Below, in pieces: positions 16,644 through 25,767 of a stretch of DNA of 64,000 nt. The position numbers and the translations under genes are program-made. This stretch comes from Enhydrobacter sp. (lineage in GTDB: Bacteria; Pseudomonadota; Alphaproteobacteria; Reyranellales; Reyranellaceae), in the NCBI GenBank assembly GCA_025808875.1, contig CP075528.1, forward strand, positions 1,858,473-1,922,472, read 5' to 3'. Under the pieces are notes generated by a model. It saw nothing but the letters and a program-made list of their open reading frames with translations. It was not told the origin of the DNA and made no database searches. Each line of letters opens with the position of its first letter. Position 1 is the stretch's first letter.

Positions 16644-17468
16644 TCAGGCGAGCACGCCCTCGACCGTCAGCTCGACCTCGCCCAGCCGCAGGACGGCGCC
16701 GCGCACCAGCTCGGCGGGACGCTCGCGCAGCGCCGGCTTGTCGTCGACGAAGGTGCCGTTGGTCGAGCCGAGGTCGCTCACGGTGAGGCGGCCGTCGCTC
16801 GACACGACGACGGCGTGGCGGCGCGACACGCTTTCGTGCGCCAGCACGAGGTCGGCCTGGCCGGCCTTGCGGCCGATCACCAGCCCGTCGGGCCGCATGC
16901 GCAGCTGGGAGAGACGGATCGACAGCTCGAACGGCGCGCCGTCGCGCGACCGGCCGGCGAGGCGGATGGTGCGGTCCACCGCGACCCGGGTGGCGCCGTC
17001 GTCGTCGTCGGTCGGTGCCGGCGCCGCAGGCGGCCGCCGGGCCGGAGGAGGAGGCGCCGACTGGCCGCCCAGGCGGCGCTGCAGGGCGGAGACCAGCACG
17101 TCGGGCAACGGTTGGCCGGGCGCGGCGTGCCATTGCCGCAGATCGGCGACCTGGATGTGCGACAGGCCGAGCGGCAGCGGCGCGGCGTCGATCTTGACCG
17201 GCAGGTAGACGTCGCGCTGGAAGGCGTGATCGGCCTCGATCTCGACCCAGCGGCTCTCGACCGAGCGCTGCGACCACAGCACGACGACGACCCGCGCGCC
17301 GCTCAGCGCCGCCTGGATCTGGGTGCGCCACGTCGTGCCGGGCAGCAGCATGCGGTCCCAGAAGACCGTCCAGCCCTGCCGGGTCAACTCGTCGGCGAGG
17401 CGTTTGGCCGGCTCCGCGTCCTCGCGGGTGTAGCTGATGAAGATGTCGTACGCGCCGGCCTCGCTCAT
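16644..17468 (-). CDS. TIR domain - FHA domain protein
   Basis: The 274-residue protein has an N-terminal TIR domain (YDIFISYTREDAEPAKRLAD; VVVVLWSQRSVESRWVEIEA) with a glutamate four residues after Trp74 (E78) in the place of the NADase catalytic residue. A proline/alanine-rich linker follows (about 140-165). The C-terminal FHA domain (about 196-274) has the phosphothreonine-binding residues in LVIGRK, SRRH and STNGTF. The start was placed at MSEAGAYD because the longer frame encodes low-complexity sequence. It reads toward the RyR-domain gene. A role in NAD cleavage, phospho-signalling or defence is inference. Confidence 0.85.
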   Translation of the reverse strand: MSEAGAYDIFISYTREDAEPAKRLADELTRQGWTVFWDRMLLPGTTWRTQIQAALSGARVVVVLWSQRSVESRWVEIEADHAFQRDVYLPVKIDAAPLPLGLSHIQVADLRQWHAAPGQPLPDVLVSALQRRLGGQSAPPPPARRPPAAPAPTDDDDGATRVAVDRTIRLAGRSRDGAPFELSIRLSQLRMRPDGLVIGRKAGQADLVLAHESVSRRHAVVVSSDGRLTVSDLGSTNGTFVDDKPALRERPAELVRGAVLRLGEVELTVEGVLA

Positions 17469-17551
17469 GCCGCGCGAATTTAGCCCCGCCGGCCGGCCAT
17501 TGCCTAGGCCGGCCGCGCGGCTATGGTGCGCCCCATCACGAGGGCGAGGAC

Positions 17552-18946
17552 ATGAACGGAACCCGGCAAGGCGCCATCGAGCGGGCGGAGAAGTATTTCG
17601 ACGAGGGCGGCTTCCTGGCCGACCTGCAGCGGCGGGTGGCGATCCCCACCACCAGCCAGGAGAAGGATTCCATGCCGGCGCTGCAGGAATACGTGTCCGG
17701 CGAGATGTCACAGTCGCTGCAAAAGCTCGGCTACGACTGCACGGTGCAGGCCAATCCGCGCGCCGAGTACGGCCCCTTCCTGATCGCGCGGCGGGTCGAG
17801 GATCCGACGAAGCCGACGGTTCTGACCTACGGCCATGGCGACGTGATCCGCGGCCAGGACGATCAATGGCGCGCCGGCCTGTCGCCGTGGAAGATCGTGA
17901 TCGAGGGCGAGAAGATGTATGGCCGCGGCACGGCCGACAACAAGGGCCAGCACACGATCAACATCGCGGCGCTGGAATGCGTGCTGCGGGAGCGCGGCGC
18001 GCTCGGCTTCAACTCGACCATCCTGATCGAGACCGGCGAGGAGACCGGCTCGCCCGGCCTCGCCGACTTCTGCAAGGCCAACAAGGATGCGCTCGAGGCC
18101 GACGCGCTGATCGGATCGGACGGTCCGCGGCTCGACCATCGCCGGCCCACGGTGTTCGGCGGCACGCGCGGCACGATGAACTTCAACCTGAAGCTCACCA
18201 TGCGCGAGGGCGGCCATCACTCGGGCAACTGGGGCGGGCTGCTGGCCAATCCCGGCATCATCATGGCGCACGCGCTCGCCACGATCACCGACGAGCGCGG
18301 CCAGATCAAGGTGCCGGAGTGGCGGCCCAACACCTTGACCAACTCGGTGCGCGCCGCGCTCGCCGACGCCCATGTCGATGCCGGCGAGGGCGCGCCGGCG
18401 ATCGACCCGGAGTGGGGAGAGAAGTCGCTGACGCCGGTCGAACGGGTGTTCGGCTGGAACTCCTTCGAGGTGCTGGCCTTCAAGACCGGCAATCCCGACC
18501 GGCCGGTAAACGCCATCCCGCCGAGCGCCATCGCCTATTGCCAGCTGCGTTTCGTGGTCGGCACCGACCCCAACGACATCGTGCCGGCGCTGCGCCGGCA
18601 TCTGGCGGCGCACGGCTTCGGCCAGATCGAGGTGGAGCCGGCGCGCGACGTCGTCATGAACGCCACGCGGCTCGATCCCGACAATCCATGGGCCAGGTTC
18701 GCCGCACGGTCGATCGAGCGCACCTCGGGCCGGAAGCCCAACATGCTGCCCAATCTCGGCGGCTCGCTGCCCAACGAGGTCTTCACCGACATCCTCGGCA
18801 TGCCGACCGTGTGGGTGCCGCACTCCTACGCCGCCTGCTCCCAGCACGCGCCGAACGAGCATCTGCTGGCGCCGGTCGCGCGCGACGGCCTCCGGCTGAT
18901 GACCGGGCTGTTCTGGGATCTCGGCGCCGAGGGGCGCCCGTCGTAA
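17552..18946 (+). CDS. M20 family metallopeptidase/amidohydrolase
   Basis: The 464-residue enzyme shows the dinuclear zinc site of the M20 family: VLTYGHGDVI, MYGRGTADNKGQHTINIAAL and LIETGEETGSPGLADF (acid/base glutamate pair), with a dimerisation insert in the middle. It likely hydrolyses a dipeptide or N-acyl amino acid in the cytoplasm. GAGGGCGAGGA precedes the ATG. The gene diverges from the TIR-FHA gene (83 bp between starts) and is followed 13 bp later by the sigma factor gene. Confidence 0.9.
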   Translation: MNGTRQGAIERAEKYFDEGGFLADLQRRVAIPTTSQEKDSMPALQEYVSGEMSQSLQKLGYDCTVQANPRAEYGPFLIARRVEDPTKPTVLTYGHGDVIRGQDDQWRAGLSPWKIVIEGEKMYGRGTADNKGQHTINIAALECVLRERGALGFNSTILIETGEETGSPGLADFCKANKDALEADALIGSDGPRLDHRRPTVFGGTRGTMNFNLKLTMREGGHHSGNWGGLLANPGIIMAHALATITDERGQIKVPEWRPNTLTNSVRAALADAHVDAGEGAPAIDPEWGEKSLTPVERVFGWNSFEVLAFKTGNPDRPVNAIPPSAIAYCQLRFVVGTDPNDIVPALRRHLAAHGFGQIEVEPARDVVMNATRLDPDNPWARFAARSIERTSGRKPNMLPNLGGSLPNEVFTDILGMPTVWVPHSYAACSQHAPNEHLLAPVARDGLRLMTGLFWDLGAEGRPS

Positions 18947-18959
18947 GCACGTAGCGGCC

Positions 18960-19520
18960 ATGCTCTCCGCCGACGATGCCGCCGGCCTGATCGAGGCGAT
19001 CGCCGCGCGCCAGGACCGCGCGGCCTTCGCCGCCCTGTTCCGCCATTTCGCCCCGCGCGTGAAGGCGTTCCTGATGCGCGGCGGGGCCGATGCCGAGGTC
19101 GCGCAGGAAGTGGCGCAGGAAGCCATGATCGTGGTGTGGCGAAAGGCCGCCAGCTTCGATCGCACGCGCGCCTCGGCGGCGACCTGGATCTACACCATCG
19201 CCCGCAACAAGCGGATCGACATGCTGCGACGGACCGGCAAGCCCGCGATCGAGACCGAGGACTGGCTCACGGTCTTCGCGCCGCAAGACGACGATCCGGA
19301 CAAATCCATGCTGGCCGGCCAGTCGTATACCCGGGTGAAGCAATTGATGGAGGGCCTGTCGGCCGAGCAACTGGTGGTGATCCGCAAGGCGTTCTTCGAG
19401 GACAAGACCCACACGGCCATCGCCGAGGAGCTCGGATTGCCGCTCGGCACCGTCAAGTCGCGGATCCGGCTCGCCCTCGGCCGGTTGCGCACGGAATTGG
19501 AGAGAGGCGACCCGCCATGA
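18960..19520 (+). CDS. rpoE: ECF sigma factor, RpoE/ECF11-like
   Basis: The 186-residue protein contains sigma region 2 (AAFAALFRHFAPRVKAFLMR; ATWIYTIARNKRIDMLRR) and region 4 (LSAEQLVVIRKAFFEDKTHT; LPLGTVKSRIRLALGRLR). It is followed with an ATGA overlap by a ChrR-like anti-sigma gene, the classical arrangement of the singlet-oxygen/peroxide-responsive RpoE-ChrR system of Rhodobacter. No SD is obvious, and translation may be coupled to the M20 gene 13 bp upstream. Confidence 0.9.
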   Translation: MLSADDAAGLIEAIAARQDRAAFAALFRHFAPRVKAFLMRGGADAEVAQEVAQEAMIVVWRKAASFDRTRASAATWIYTIARNKRIDMLRRTGKPAIETEDWLTVFAPQDDDPDKSMLAGQSYTRVKQLMEGLSAEQLVVIRKAFFEDKTHTAIAEELGLPLGTVKSRIRLALGRLRTELERGDPP

Positions 19521-20173
19521 GCGCTCATCCCGCTCCCGACGAGCTGCTGCTCGACTATGCGACCGGCGCGCTGGCCGAGGGGCCGGCGCTCGCCGTCGCG
19601 CTGCAGGCCGCGCTCGATCCGCGGACGAGGCGTGCGGTGGAAAGCCTGCGCGCGCTCGGCGGCGCCTTCCTGGAGCGCGAGGAGCCGGAGGGCGGGCTGG
19701 ACGAGGCGGCGCTGCAGCGCACGCTCGCGCGCCTCGACGCCGAGACCGTCGAGGCACGGCCGGCACCCGCCGCATCGCGCCCAGGCTTCGAATGGGCGCC
19801 GCCGCCGCTGCGGCCGTATCTCCGCCCCGACGTCCGTTGGCGGCGCGCCTTCGGCGGCTTCGAGGAAATCAGGCTCGTGCTGCCAGGAGACACGCACCGC
19901 GTTTCCCTGCTCAGGCTCGAGTCCGGCAAGGGCCTGCCGATGCACCGTCATGTCGGCAACGAGTACACGGTGGTGCTGCAGGGCGGCTACACCGATGCGA
20001 CCGGCAGCTACGGCGTCGGCGACTTCGCCGTCGGGCCGGGGCCGCAGCAGCACGAGCCGATCGCCGATCCGGGCGAGCCCTGCATCGCGCTCATCGTGGT
20101 CGAGAAGCCGATCGTGCTGACCGGCCCGCTCGGCCGCTGGCTCAATCCGCTGGTACGGCGCGGCTGGCTCTGA
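19517..20173 (+). CDS. chrR: ChrR-like cupin anti-sigma factor, atypical zinc site
   Basis: The 218-residue protein aligns with ChrR. An N-terminal anti-sigma helix bundle (HPAPDELLLDYATGALAEGP) is followed by a C-terminal cupin (about 110-205) with metal ligands in MHRHVGNEYTVVLQGGY and QQHEP. In Rhodobacter ChrR the anti-sigma domain binds zinc through an N-terminal His plus a H-x3-C-x2-C motif. Here the latter is replaced by a stretch reading LQAALDPRTRR, with no Cys or His. Sigma sequestration could be zinc-free. Overlap with the sigma gene assures co-expression. Confidence 0.85.
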   Translation: MSAHPAPDELLLDYATGALAEGPALAVALQAALDPRTRRAVESLRALGGAFLEREEPEGGLDEAALQRTLARLDAETVEARPAPAASRPGFEWAPPPLRPYLRPDVRWRRAFGGFEEIRLVLPGDTHRVSLLRLESGKGLPMHRHVGNEYTVVLQGGYTDATGSYGVGDFAVGPGPQQHEPIADPGEPCIALIVVEKPIVLTGPLGRWLNPLVRRGWL

Positions 20174-20198
20174 CAGGCTGCCGGCTGGAGGATCATCC

Positions 20199-20747
20199 AT
20201 GCCGCGCGTTCCGTACTACGAAGTCGATCAGGCCACCGGCAAGCACGCCGAGTTCCTCGGCAAGCTCGAGCCGCATCTCAACATCTACCGCATGCTCGCC
20301 AACTCGGAGTACGGACTGAAGGGCTTCGTGCGCATGGGCAACGCGCTGCTCCATCGCGCCGAGCTCGATCCCGGCCTGCGCGAGCTCGCCATCGTGCGGG
20401 TCGGCCGGCTCAGTCGCGCCGCCTACGAGGTGTTCCAGCACGAGCGAATCGCCCGCGAAGTCGGCGTCGCCGGCGAGAAGATCGCCGCCCTGCGCGATGC
20501 GACGATCGAGGCGCCCGTCTTCACCGACAACGAGAAGGCGGTGCTGCGCTTCACCGACGACGTCGTGCGCAACGTCAAGGCGTCGGACAGGACGTTGAAG
20601 GCGGTGCAGGCGTTCCTGTCGCCTGCTGCGGTGGTCGAGCTCACGCTCACCGTCGGCTACTACATGATGGTCTGCCGCTTCCTCGAGACGACCGGCGTCG
20701 AAGGCGAAGAAGGCCAGGCCGAATGGCTGAAAACGGCCAGGCTGTAA
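20199..20747 (+). CDS. Carboxymuconolactone decarboxylase family protein (AhpD-like fold)
   Basis: The 182-residue protein has the CMD fold (LDPGLRELAIVRVGRLSRAA; FTDNEKAVLRFTDDVVRN). The AhpD redox pair (E-x4-C-x2-C-x3-H) is absent: the equivalent stretch reads AAYEVFQHERIA, keeping Glu and His only. A hydrolase or decarboxylase-like role, or a non-redox protein, is more likely than peroxidase reduction. GGAGGATC precedes the ATG. It sits 25 bp after chrR and may belong to that operon. Confidence 0.85.
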   Translation: MPRVPYYEVDQATGKHAEFLGKLEPHLNIYRMLANSEYGLKGFVRMGNALLHRAELDPGLRELAIVRVGRLSRAAYEVFQHERIAREVGVAGEKIAALRDATIEAPVFTDNEKAVLRFTDDVVRNVKASDRTLKAVQAFLSPAAVVELTLTVGYYMMVCRFLETTGVEGEEGQAEWLKTARL

Positions 20748-20761
20748 GAGGATTTGCAACG

Positions 20762-22288
20762 ATGGCGTACCGCGTCCTGATCGCGCAGTTCATGCACGAG
20801 ACCAACACCTTCTCGAAGCTGCCGACGACCCTGGAGGACTACCGCAAGCGCTGGCTGATCGAGGGAGAGGCCATGGTGCCGCGCTTCACCGGCACGAGGA
20901 ACGAGATCGGCGGCTACATCGACAGCGCCGCGACGTACGGCTGGCAGCCGGTGTGGGCGGGCGCGGCCAACGCCACGCCGTCCGGCAAGCTGACGAAGGA
21001 GACTTGGGAGACGATCCGCGACATGATCGTCGGCGCGGCGAGCAAGGCCGGCAAGCTCGACGGCGTCTGCCTGTCGCTGCATGGCGCGATGGTTACCGAG
21101 ACCGAGGACGACGCCGAGGGTGCCCTGCTCGAGGCGCTGCGTGGCGTGGTCGGCCCCGACGTGCCCATCGCCACCACCCTCGACCTGCACGCCAATGCCA
21201 CGCTGCGCATGGCGGGGAACGCCAACGCGCTGGTCAGCTACCGCACCTATCCGCACATCGACGGCTACGAGCGCGCGGTCCAGGCCGCCGCGCTCGTGCA
21301 GGAGGCGATGGAAGGAAGGAAGAAGCCGCGCTGCCTGCTGCTGCAGCCGGCGATGCTGGAGGGCGCCGAGCATGGGCGCACGACCCAGCCCGGCCTGATG
21401 CTCGACCTGCTCGCCAAGGCCGACGGGTACGAGGCGGAGAAGGGCATCGACGTCGTCAGCATCCAGGCCGGCTTCACCTGGGCCGACATTCCCTATACCG
21501 GCCCGTCGATCGCCGTAAGCTACGAGCCCGGCGCCGAGGCCCGTGCCAAGGCGATCGCGCAGGAGTTGATCGACGAGATCTGGCGGCGGCGCGACGAGGG
21601 CGCGGTGAAGAACTACCGGCCGGTTGCCGACGGCATCGCCGCCGCCCGCGCCGGCGCCAAGCCGACCGACAGGAAGGGTCCGCTGGTCATCGCCGACGGC
21701 ACCGACAATCCGGGCGGCGGCGGCTACAACGACACGACGCCGGTCCTGCAGGCGCTGCTCGATGCCAAGGTCGAGAACGTGGCGTTCGGCACCATCTATG
21801 ATCCCGGCACGGTGCAGCAGGCGATGAAGGCGGGCGTTGGCGCCGAGATCGAGGTCACGCTCGGCGGCCACACCGACTTCTCGATGGGTGCTCCGGTCAC
21901 GGCCAGGGCGGTCGTGAGGATGCTGTCGGACGGGCTGTTCAGGAACGACGGGCCGATGAATGCCGGAGTGGAGACCGGCATGGGGCCGACGGCGGTGCTG
22001 CGCATCGGCGGCATCGACGTGGTCACCATCTCCAACCGCATCCAGACCATCGACCTGCAGGTGTTCCTGAGCCAGGGCATCGACCCGCGCAGCAAGGACG
22101 TCGTGGTCGTGAAGAGCGTCCAGCATTTCCGCGCCGCCTATGCGCCGATCGCCCGCGAGGTGATCGTCGTCGACTCGGGCGGCATCTGCTCGCCCGACAT
22201 CTCCCGGCTGAAATTCACCAAGCTGCGCCGGCCGATCTGGCCGCTCGACGGCGTGAACGATCCTTACGCCGGCCGTCTGCCGGCCTGA
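20762..22288 (+). CDS. M81 family metallopeptidase (MlrC/microcystinase C-like)
   Basis: The 508-residue protein has the MlrC N-terminal domain (RVLIAQFMHETNTFSK; GVCLSLHGAMVTETEDDAEG; TTLDLHANATLRM) and C-terminal domain (GPLVIADGTDNPGGGGYNDT; EIEVTLGGHTDFSMG). Family members are zinc peptidases or amidases acting on linear peptides such as degraded microcystin. The ATG at 20762 was chosen because it begins the conserved AYRVLIAQ segment; an upstream frame would overlap the preceding gene. Its last 25 bp overlap the convergent oxygenase gene. Confidence 0.9.
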   Translation: MAYRVLIAQFMHETNTFSKLPTTLEDYRKRWLIEGEAMVPRFTGTRNEIGGYIDSAATYGWQPVWAGAANATPSGKLTKETWETIRDMIVGAASKAGKLDGVCLSLHGAMVTETEDDAEGALLEALRGVVGPDVPIATTLDLHANATLRMAGNANALVSYRTYPHIDGYERAVQAAALVQEAMEGRKKPRCLLLQPAMLEGAEHGRTTQPGLMLDLLAKADGYEAEKGIDVVSIQAGFTWADIPYTGPSIAVSYEPGAEARAKAIAQELIDEIWRRRDEGAVKNYRPVADGIAAARAGAKPTDRKGPLVIADGTDNPGGGGYNDTTPVLQALLDAKVENVAFGTIYDPGTVQQAMKAGVGAEIEVTLGGHTDFSMGAPVTARAVVRMLSDGLFRNDGPMNAGVETGMGPTAVLRIGGIDVVTISNRIQTIDLQVFLSQGIDPRSKDVVVVKSVQHFRAAYAPIAREVIVVDSGGICSPDISRLKFTKLRRPIWPLDGVNDPYAGRLPA

Positions 22289-23352
22289 GGATCCTTCGCC
22301 CGGAAGAACGTCGTCAGCACGAAGCGGCGGCCGCGCGTCACCGGCAGCGCTTCGTGCAGCAGCGAGCAGGAGAACACGGCGGCGGCGCCGGCCGGCGGGC
22401 AGACCTTCAGGGCGGAGTACTCGGGGAAGACCAGCTCGCCGCCCTCGAAGTCGTCGTTGAGATTCAGCGACACGGCGAAGGCGCGATCGGCGGTGGTCGG
22501 CGCGCCGTTGTCGCGATGGGCGCTGAAGAAGTGCTCGCCCTCGGCGCTGTAGGACAGCACGACGTGGGCGTCGAAGCTGAATTCGCGGTCGAAGGCGAAG
22601 ACCTTTCCGAGCTCCGGCCCGATGCGATAGGCGAGCCGGTCGGAGATCGCCTTCTGCATCATCGGTTCGGCGACCATGTAGTCCTCGGTGCGCTTGAGCT
22701 TCTCCACGCCGACATTGCCGTAGCGGCTCGACACGCCGGTGTCCTTGTGGTCGCCCTTGTGCCAGAGGCGGATCACCTGGGCGCAGAAGTCGGGCTCGAA
22801 GACGCGCGGCAGGACCAGCACCGGTGCGGCCGGCGCCCTCAGGACCGTGCCGCTGTCGCCAGTGCTGCGCACGGCGTCGGCCACGGCCGGCATCGCTTCG
22901 GCGGCGGCGGGCAATGGTCGGGTGTCGAACGTCGCGGCGATCCTCTGGTTGGGATCGAGCACGACGATTCGCAGGCGCAGCGGGCCGGACGGAGCGAGGC
23001 CGATGCCGCCCGCCGCGAGCAGCGCCGGCACGAACTTGCGCTCGCCGTCGCACAGCAGCAGCGCGTCATCGGCGCCGCCCGACAGCTTGGACCACGGTCC
23101 GGCCGCCGCGGCGACCGGCGTGCCGGCGGCGACGACGAGCGTCACCGTCGCCTGTCGGCAGGCCGTGCGGAATGCCGCGAACTGCTCGGCGTCGATCGTC
23201 TTGAGGTCGTCGACCGCGACCAGCGCGACGGGCGAGCCGCCGAACGACCAGATGAACTTGCGCAGCTTGCCGTCGAGGCCCGGCAGGACGAAGTCGGGAA
23301 GGCGGTCTCCCGGACGGAGGGTCGAGGCGTTGAGGGGCAAGGCGTTGCTCAT
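22264..23352 (-). CDS. Redoxin-like domain fused to a 2OG-Fe(II) oxygenase (prolyl 4-hydroxylase type)
   Basis: The 362-residue protein starts with a peroxiredoxin/AhpC-TSA-like domain ([17 protein letters not shown]; about 10-150), in which no CxxC pair or clear peroxidatic cysteine is seen. It continues as a P4Hc-type oxygenase (about 180-355) with metal ligands in [11 protein letters not shown] (H-x-D) and [16 protein letters not shown] (distal His and the 2-oxoglutarate-binding Arg). Substrate is unknown. The gene overlaps tail-to-tail with the M81 gene and diverges from selO, with 76 bp between starts. Confidence 0.83.
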   Translation of the reverse strand: MSNALPLNASTLRPGDRLPDFVLPGLDGKLRKFIWSFGGSPVALVAVDDLKTIDAEQFAAFRTACRQATVTLVVAAGTPVAAAAGPWSKLSGGADDALLLCDGERKFVPALLAAGGIGLAPSGPLRLRIVVLDPNQRIAATFDTRPLPAAAEAMPAVADAVRSTGDSGTVLRAPAAPVLVLPRVFEPDFCAQVIRLWHKGDHKDTGVSSRYGNVGVEKLKRTEDYMVAEPMMQKAISDRLAYRIGPELGKVFAFDREFSFDAHVVLSYSAEGEHFFSAHRDNGAPTTADRAFAVSLNLNDDFEGGELVFPEYSALKVCPPAGAAAVFSCSLLHEALPVTRGRRFVLTTFFRAKDPQAGRRPA

Positions 23353-23428
23353 GCGGGCGCCATCATATCGGACAACAATAGTCGCGGGGCAGCTTTCGGA
23401 CGGCCCTTCCAGACCCTACATTGACATC

Positions 23429-24895
23429 ATGGCCAACGACGCCGCCTTTGCCCTTGCCGATGCGCCGAGCTTGGGGCTCGACAACAGTTACGCCCGGCTG
23501 CCCGAGCGCTTCTATGCCCGGTTGCCGCCGACGCCTGTCGCCGCGCCGCGCCTGCTGAAACTCAACCACGCGCTGGCGCTCGAGTTGGGCCTCAATCCGT
23601 CGGTCTTGGCATCTCCGCAAGGCGTCGAGATCCTCGCCGGCAACCGGTTGGCCGACGATTCGCAGCCCATTGCGCTGGCCTATGCCGGCCACCAGTTCGG
23701 CAACTTCGTGCCGCAGCTTGGTGACGGGCGCGCCGTCCTGCTCGGCGAGGTCGTCGATCGCCAGGGTCGCCGGCGCGACCTGCAGCTCAAGGGCTCGGGC
23801 CCGACGCCGTTCTCGCGGCGCGGTGACGGGCGCGCGGCGCTGGGGCCCGTCCTGCGCGAGTATCTGGTGAGCGAGGCGATGTTCGCGCTGGGCATTCCGA
23901 CGACGCGCAGCCTGGCGGCCGTGGCCACGGGCGAGCACGTGCTTCGCGAAGAGGTGCTGCCGGGCGCGGTGCTGACGCGCGTCGCCTCTAGCCACATCAG
24001 GGTCGGCACGTTCCAGTTCTTCGCCGCGCGCCGCGACGCGGAAGCGCTGCGCCTGCTCGCCGACTATGCGATCGACCGGCACTATCCGGACATCGAACGC
24101 AACGAGCGGCGCTTTCTCGCGTTGCTCGAGCGGGTGATCGCGCGCCAGGCCGATCTGGTCGCGAGGTGGCTGCTCGTCGGTTTCATCCACGGCGTGATGA
24201 ATACCGACAACACCTCGATCGCCGGCGAGACCATCGACTACGGTCCGTGCGCTTTCATGGATGCCTACGATCCGGCTCAGGTGTTCAGCTCCATCGACCA
24301 TGGCGGGCGCTACGCCTATGCCAACCAGCCGCGCATCGCCGGCTGGAACCTGGCGCGCTTCGCCGAAACGCTGCTGCCCTTGCTGTCGGACGACGGCGAC
24401 GCCGCGGTGAAGCAGGCGCAGGAGGCGCGGGAAGCCTTCGACGGTCGTTTCTCGGGCGCGATCGTGTCGGGTCTGCGCGCCAAGCTCGGCCTCGCGACCG
24501 AGCAGGAGGGCGACGCCGCACTGGCCCAGCGGCTGCTCGACCTGATGCAGGAGAATCGCGCCGACTTTACCCTGACGTTCCGCCGACTCGACGAGCTCGA
24601 TGCGCTCGGCGGCGCGTTCGCCGATTGGCAAGCGCAGTGGCGTCGGCGGCTTGCGGAGGAGGGGGCCAGCCCGGCGTCGCGGCGCGCCGCGATGCACGCG
24701 GTCAACCCCGCCTACATTCCGCGCAACCAGCGGGTCGAGGCGGTCCTCGCCGCGGCGATCGAGCAGGACGACTACGCGCCGTTCGAGGAACTGATATCGG
24801 TCCTGGCGAGGCCTTACGAGACGCGGCCGGAGTTCTCGGCGTACGAGGAGTCCGGCCCGCCGCAGCCCGGCTATCGGACGTTCTGCGGCACGTGA
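23429..24895 (+). CDS. selO: Protein adenylyltransferase SelO (YdiU)
   Basis: The 488-residue pseudokinase-fold enzyme transfers AMP to protein Ser/Thr/Tyr. Signatures are [60 protein letters not shown] and [20 protein letters not shown]. The C terminus reads PGYRTFCGT, so a cysteine occupies the place of the selenocysteine in some homologues. The ATG was taken at [10 protein letters not shown], just before the conserved N terminus. SelO is tied to oxidative stress in other species, which would fit the nearby RpoE/ChrR pair. Confidence 0.93.
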   Translation: MANDAAFALADAPSLGLDNSYARLPERFYARLPPTPVAAPRLLKLNHALALELGLNPSVLASPQGVEILAGNRLADDSQPIALAYAGHQFGNFVPQLGDGRAVLLGEVVDRQGRRRDLQLKGSGPTPFSRRGDGRAALGPVLREYLVSEAMFALGIPTTRSLAAVATGEHVLREEVLPGAVLTRVASSHIRVGTFQFFAARRDAEALRLLADYAIDRHYPDIERNERRFLALLERVIARQADLVARWLLVGFIHGVMNTDNTSIAGETIDYGPCAFMDAYDPAQVFSSIDHGGRYAYANQPRIAGWNLARFAETLLPLLSDDGDAAVKQAQEAREAFDGRFSGAIVSGLRAKLGLATEQEGDAALAQRLLDLMQENRADFTLTFRRLDELDALGGAFADWQAQWRRRLAEEGASPASRRAAMHAVNPAYIPRNQRVEAVLAAAIEQDDYAPFEELISVLARPYETRPEFSAYEESGPPQPGYRTFCGT

Positions 24896-24914
24896 GGAAA
24901 TCGATCCAGGAGAA

Positions 24915-24989
24915 TGGTGGGCGCGGTAGGGATTGAACCTACGACCCCACCCGTGTGAAGGGTGTGCTCTCCCGCTGAGCTACGCGCCC
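24915..24989 (-). tRNA. tRNA-Val (anticodon CAC)
   Basis: On the minus strand a complete cloverleaf can be drawn: acceptor GGGCGCG/CGCGCCC, D-arm GCTC/GAGC, anticodon arm CACCC-TTCACAC-GGGTG with anticodon CAC, T-arm GTAGG-TTCAATC-CCTAC, and an encoded CCA end (ACCA). Length is 75 nt. Confidence 0.97.
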
Positions 24990-25024
24990 GGAAGGGGCGC
25001 GTATAGGGCCACGCGACCGGTCCG

Positions 25025-25726
25025 TCAACCGACGGCGATGCGCCCGAGCGCGTCGGGTAGGGCGTCGAAGCGGTCGATGACGGCTTCGGCGCCGAGCTCG
25101 GCGGCGGGCGTCGCGGTGTAGCCCCAGCTCACCAGCACGGCCGGCAGGCCGGCGGCATGCGCCGCTTCCACGTCGTGCACCGAATCGCCGATCATGACGG
25201 CCCGCTCGGGCCTTCCGCCCATGCGCTCGACCAGCATCAGGATGTGCCGGGGATCGGGCTTGCGCACGGGGAAGGTGTCGGCGCCGGCGACGTCGGCGAT
25301 CGGCGGCATCAAGCCGAGATGCTCGAGGATGATACGCGAGGGTCGCTCGAACTTGTTGGTGCAGACGCCTTGCCGGAGCCGCAGCCGGTCGAAGCGTGCG
25401 ACGACCTCCGTGACGCCCGCGAACGCGGCGGTGTGGCTGATCGGATCGGCTTCGTAGTAGCGCACGAACTCGCGGGTGACCGACGTCAAGGTGGCGTCGT
25501 CGAGTGTCCTGCCGTGCTTGGCGAAGGCCTTTCCCATGGTGACCTTGCTGCCCTGGCCCATGTACAGGCGCATGTCGTCGTCGGTCACCGGCGGCAGGCC
25601 GTGGTCGGCCAGCACGTTGCTGACGGCGACCTGCATGTCCCTGGCGCTGTCGATCAGGGTGCCGTCGAGGTCGTAGAGGACAGTGTCGAATCGGTCGGCG
25701 ATCAGCCGGTCTGCGTCGGATTGCAT
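25025..25726 (-). CDS. gph: HAD-family hydrolase, phosphoglycolate phosphatase-like
   Basis: The 233-residue product has HAD motif I DTVLYDLDGTLIDSA (nucleophile Asp), motif II in GVCTNK, the motif III Lys in FPVRKPDP and motif IV GDSVHDVEAAHAAGLPAVLV, with an alpha-helical cap. This is the Gph layout, removing phosphate from 2-phosphoglycolate. The start at 25726 follows AAGGAAG; the longer frame would run into glmU, which diverges 41 bp away. tRNA-Val lies just downstream on the same strand. Confidence 0.87.
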   Translation of the reverse strand: MQSDADRLIADRFDTVLYDLDGTLIDSARDMQVAVSNVLADHGLPPVTDDDMRLYMGQGSKVTMGKAFAKHGRTLDDATLTSVTREFVRYYEADPISHTAAFAGVTEVVARFDRLRLRQGVCTNKFERPSRIILEHLGLMPPIADVAGADTFPVRKPDPRHILMLVERMGGRPERAVMIGDSVHDVEAAHAAGLPAVLVSWGYTATPAAELGAEAVIDRFDALPDALGRIAVG

Positions 25727-25767
25727 GAGCTTCCTTAGCACATCCGGCTTGCGACCGAGCCGCACGC

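Noticed and set aside
20660..23053. 797-codon minus-strand frame across the M81 and oxygenase genes
   Set aside because: It is the antisense shadow of the M81 gene joined to an alternative frame of the oxygenase gene, with no coherent protein family.
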